Below, piece by piece: positions 63,821 to 64,000 of a DNA stretch of 64,000 bases (the first letter of the stretch is position 1; every line of letters starts with the position of its first letter). The translations under genes and the position numbers were made by a program. The DNA comes from UBA1351 sp965140555 (GTDB taxonomy: Bacteria > Bacillota > Clostridia > Lachnospirales > Vallitaleaceae). Below the pieces are notes generated by a model. The model did not search any database. It was not told the DNA's origin and was given only the letters and a program-made list of their open reading frames with translations. The stretch covers positions 1,674,001-1,738,000 of the forward strand of contig OZ223259.1 of NCBI GenBank assembly GCA_965140555.1, in the 5' to 3' direction.

Positions 63821-63942
63821 GTTATGATCTCCTCAACTGTATGAATCGTCTCGTTACGACCTAACTCAGTTATATGGAGAATAACTCACATAATAAATGC
63901 TTATCCCTACGATACCATTTACCCCAATTTACACTTACATGT

Positions 63943-63971
63943 ATTATGGCACATGCACTCAAGTCTTGCAA
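63943..63971 (-). promoter_or_regulatory. Promoter upstream of 63323-63820 (TTGCAA-17-CATAAT)
   Basis: TTGCAA at 63971-63966, a 17-bp spacer and CATAAT at 63948-63943 on the minus strand. The leader to the ATG would be about 115 nt; nothing structured was recognised in it. Confidence 0.5.
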
Positions 63972-64000
63972 GGGGTGCCATCTACCTACTTTTATTTTCG

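Overview
The window is low-GC DNA with strong AGGAGG-type ribosome binding sites, TTGACA/TATAAT-like promoters and rho-independent terminators. It encodes diderm-independent lipoproteins, AgrC/LytTR signalling, a pyrB-pyrI pair and c-di-GMP genes. Together these suggest a Gram-positive anaerobe of the class Clostridia (a Lachnospirales-like lineage is my best guess; no marker here fixes the genus). No rRNA, tRNA or CRISPR was recognised.

Layout. (1) 1-2322: the end of an ABC/FtsX-permease operon cut by the window edge. (2) 2415-11575: an accessory island of minus-strand lipoproteins. At least four paralogues share a nearly identical 5' cassette (upstream DNA, signal peptide, acidic linker) but carry different outer domains. 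One is split by a complete IS1380-family element with 5-bp target duplications; two are a recent tandem duplication. Short inverted-repeat (MITE-like) elements sit between them, and a decayed sigma-factor/BhlA-UviB remnant lies at 9207-9375. (3) 11646-17013: housekeeping genes: mtnN with a tiny coupled ORF; then pyrB-pyrI behind a PyrR-box that abuts the Shine-Dalgarno; an Uup-type ABC-F protein; a small membrane protein; and tpx. (4) 17140-27853: a heptad-repeat (YhgE-like) secreted protein with an MMPL transporter, ApbE, a second ABC-F protein, a SNF2-type helicase and a rhodanese. (5) 27943-38100: a bacteriocin-like locus. It has an AgrC-like kinase, a LytTR regulator, a GG-leader peptide, a putative immunity protein, a C39-peptidase ABC exporter, a HlyD accessory protein, a frameshifted FtsX permease and a further ABC pair. 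Two 21-bp-phased LytTR-type direct-repeat sites lie upstream of the peptide gene, and one fronts a 14-codon ORF for an amphipathic peptide. (6) 38441-50515: chemoreceptor, GNAT, VOC protein, a MacB-like ABC system and a heterodimeric ABC exporter. (7) 50849-61448: XRE/TPR regulator, methyltransferase, class II fructose-bisphosphate aldolase, TSCPD protein, DUF885 peptidase, PhoH, thymidine kinase and an EAL phosphodiesterase. (8) 61520-63236: a GEMM-I riboswitch with a terminator leads a small secreted protein and a cupin-HD-GYP phosphodiesterase.

The genes most likely to act together are the quorum-sensing/bacteriocin locus (27.9-38.1 kb), the cyclic-dinucleotide group (59.1-63.2 kb) and the lipoprotein array (3.2-11.6 kb). 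The most interesting candidates are the amphipathic-peptide ORF behind a LytTR site, the riboswitch with an A at the ligand-selecting position, and the cassette structure of the lipoprotein array.
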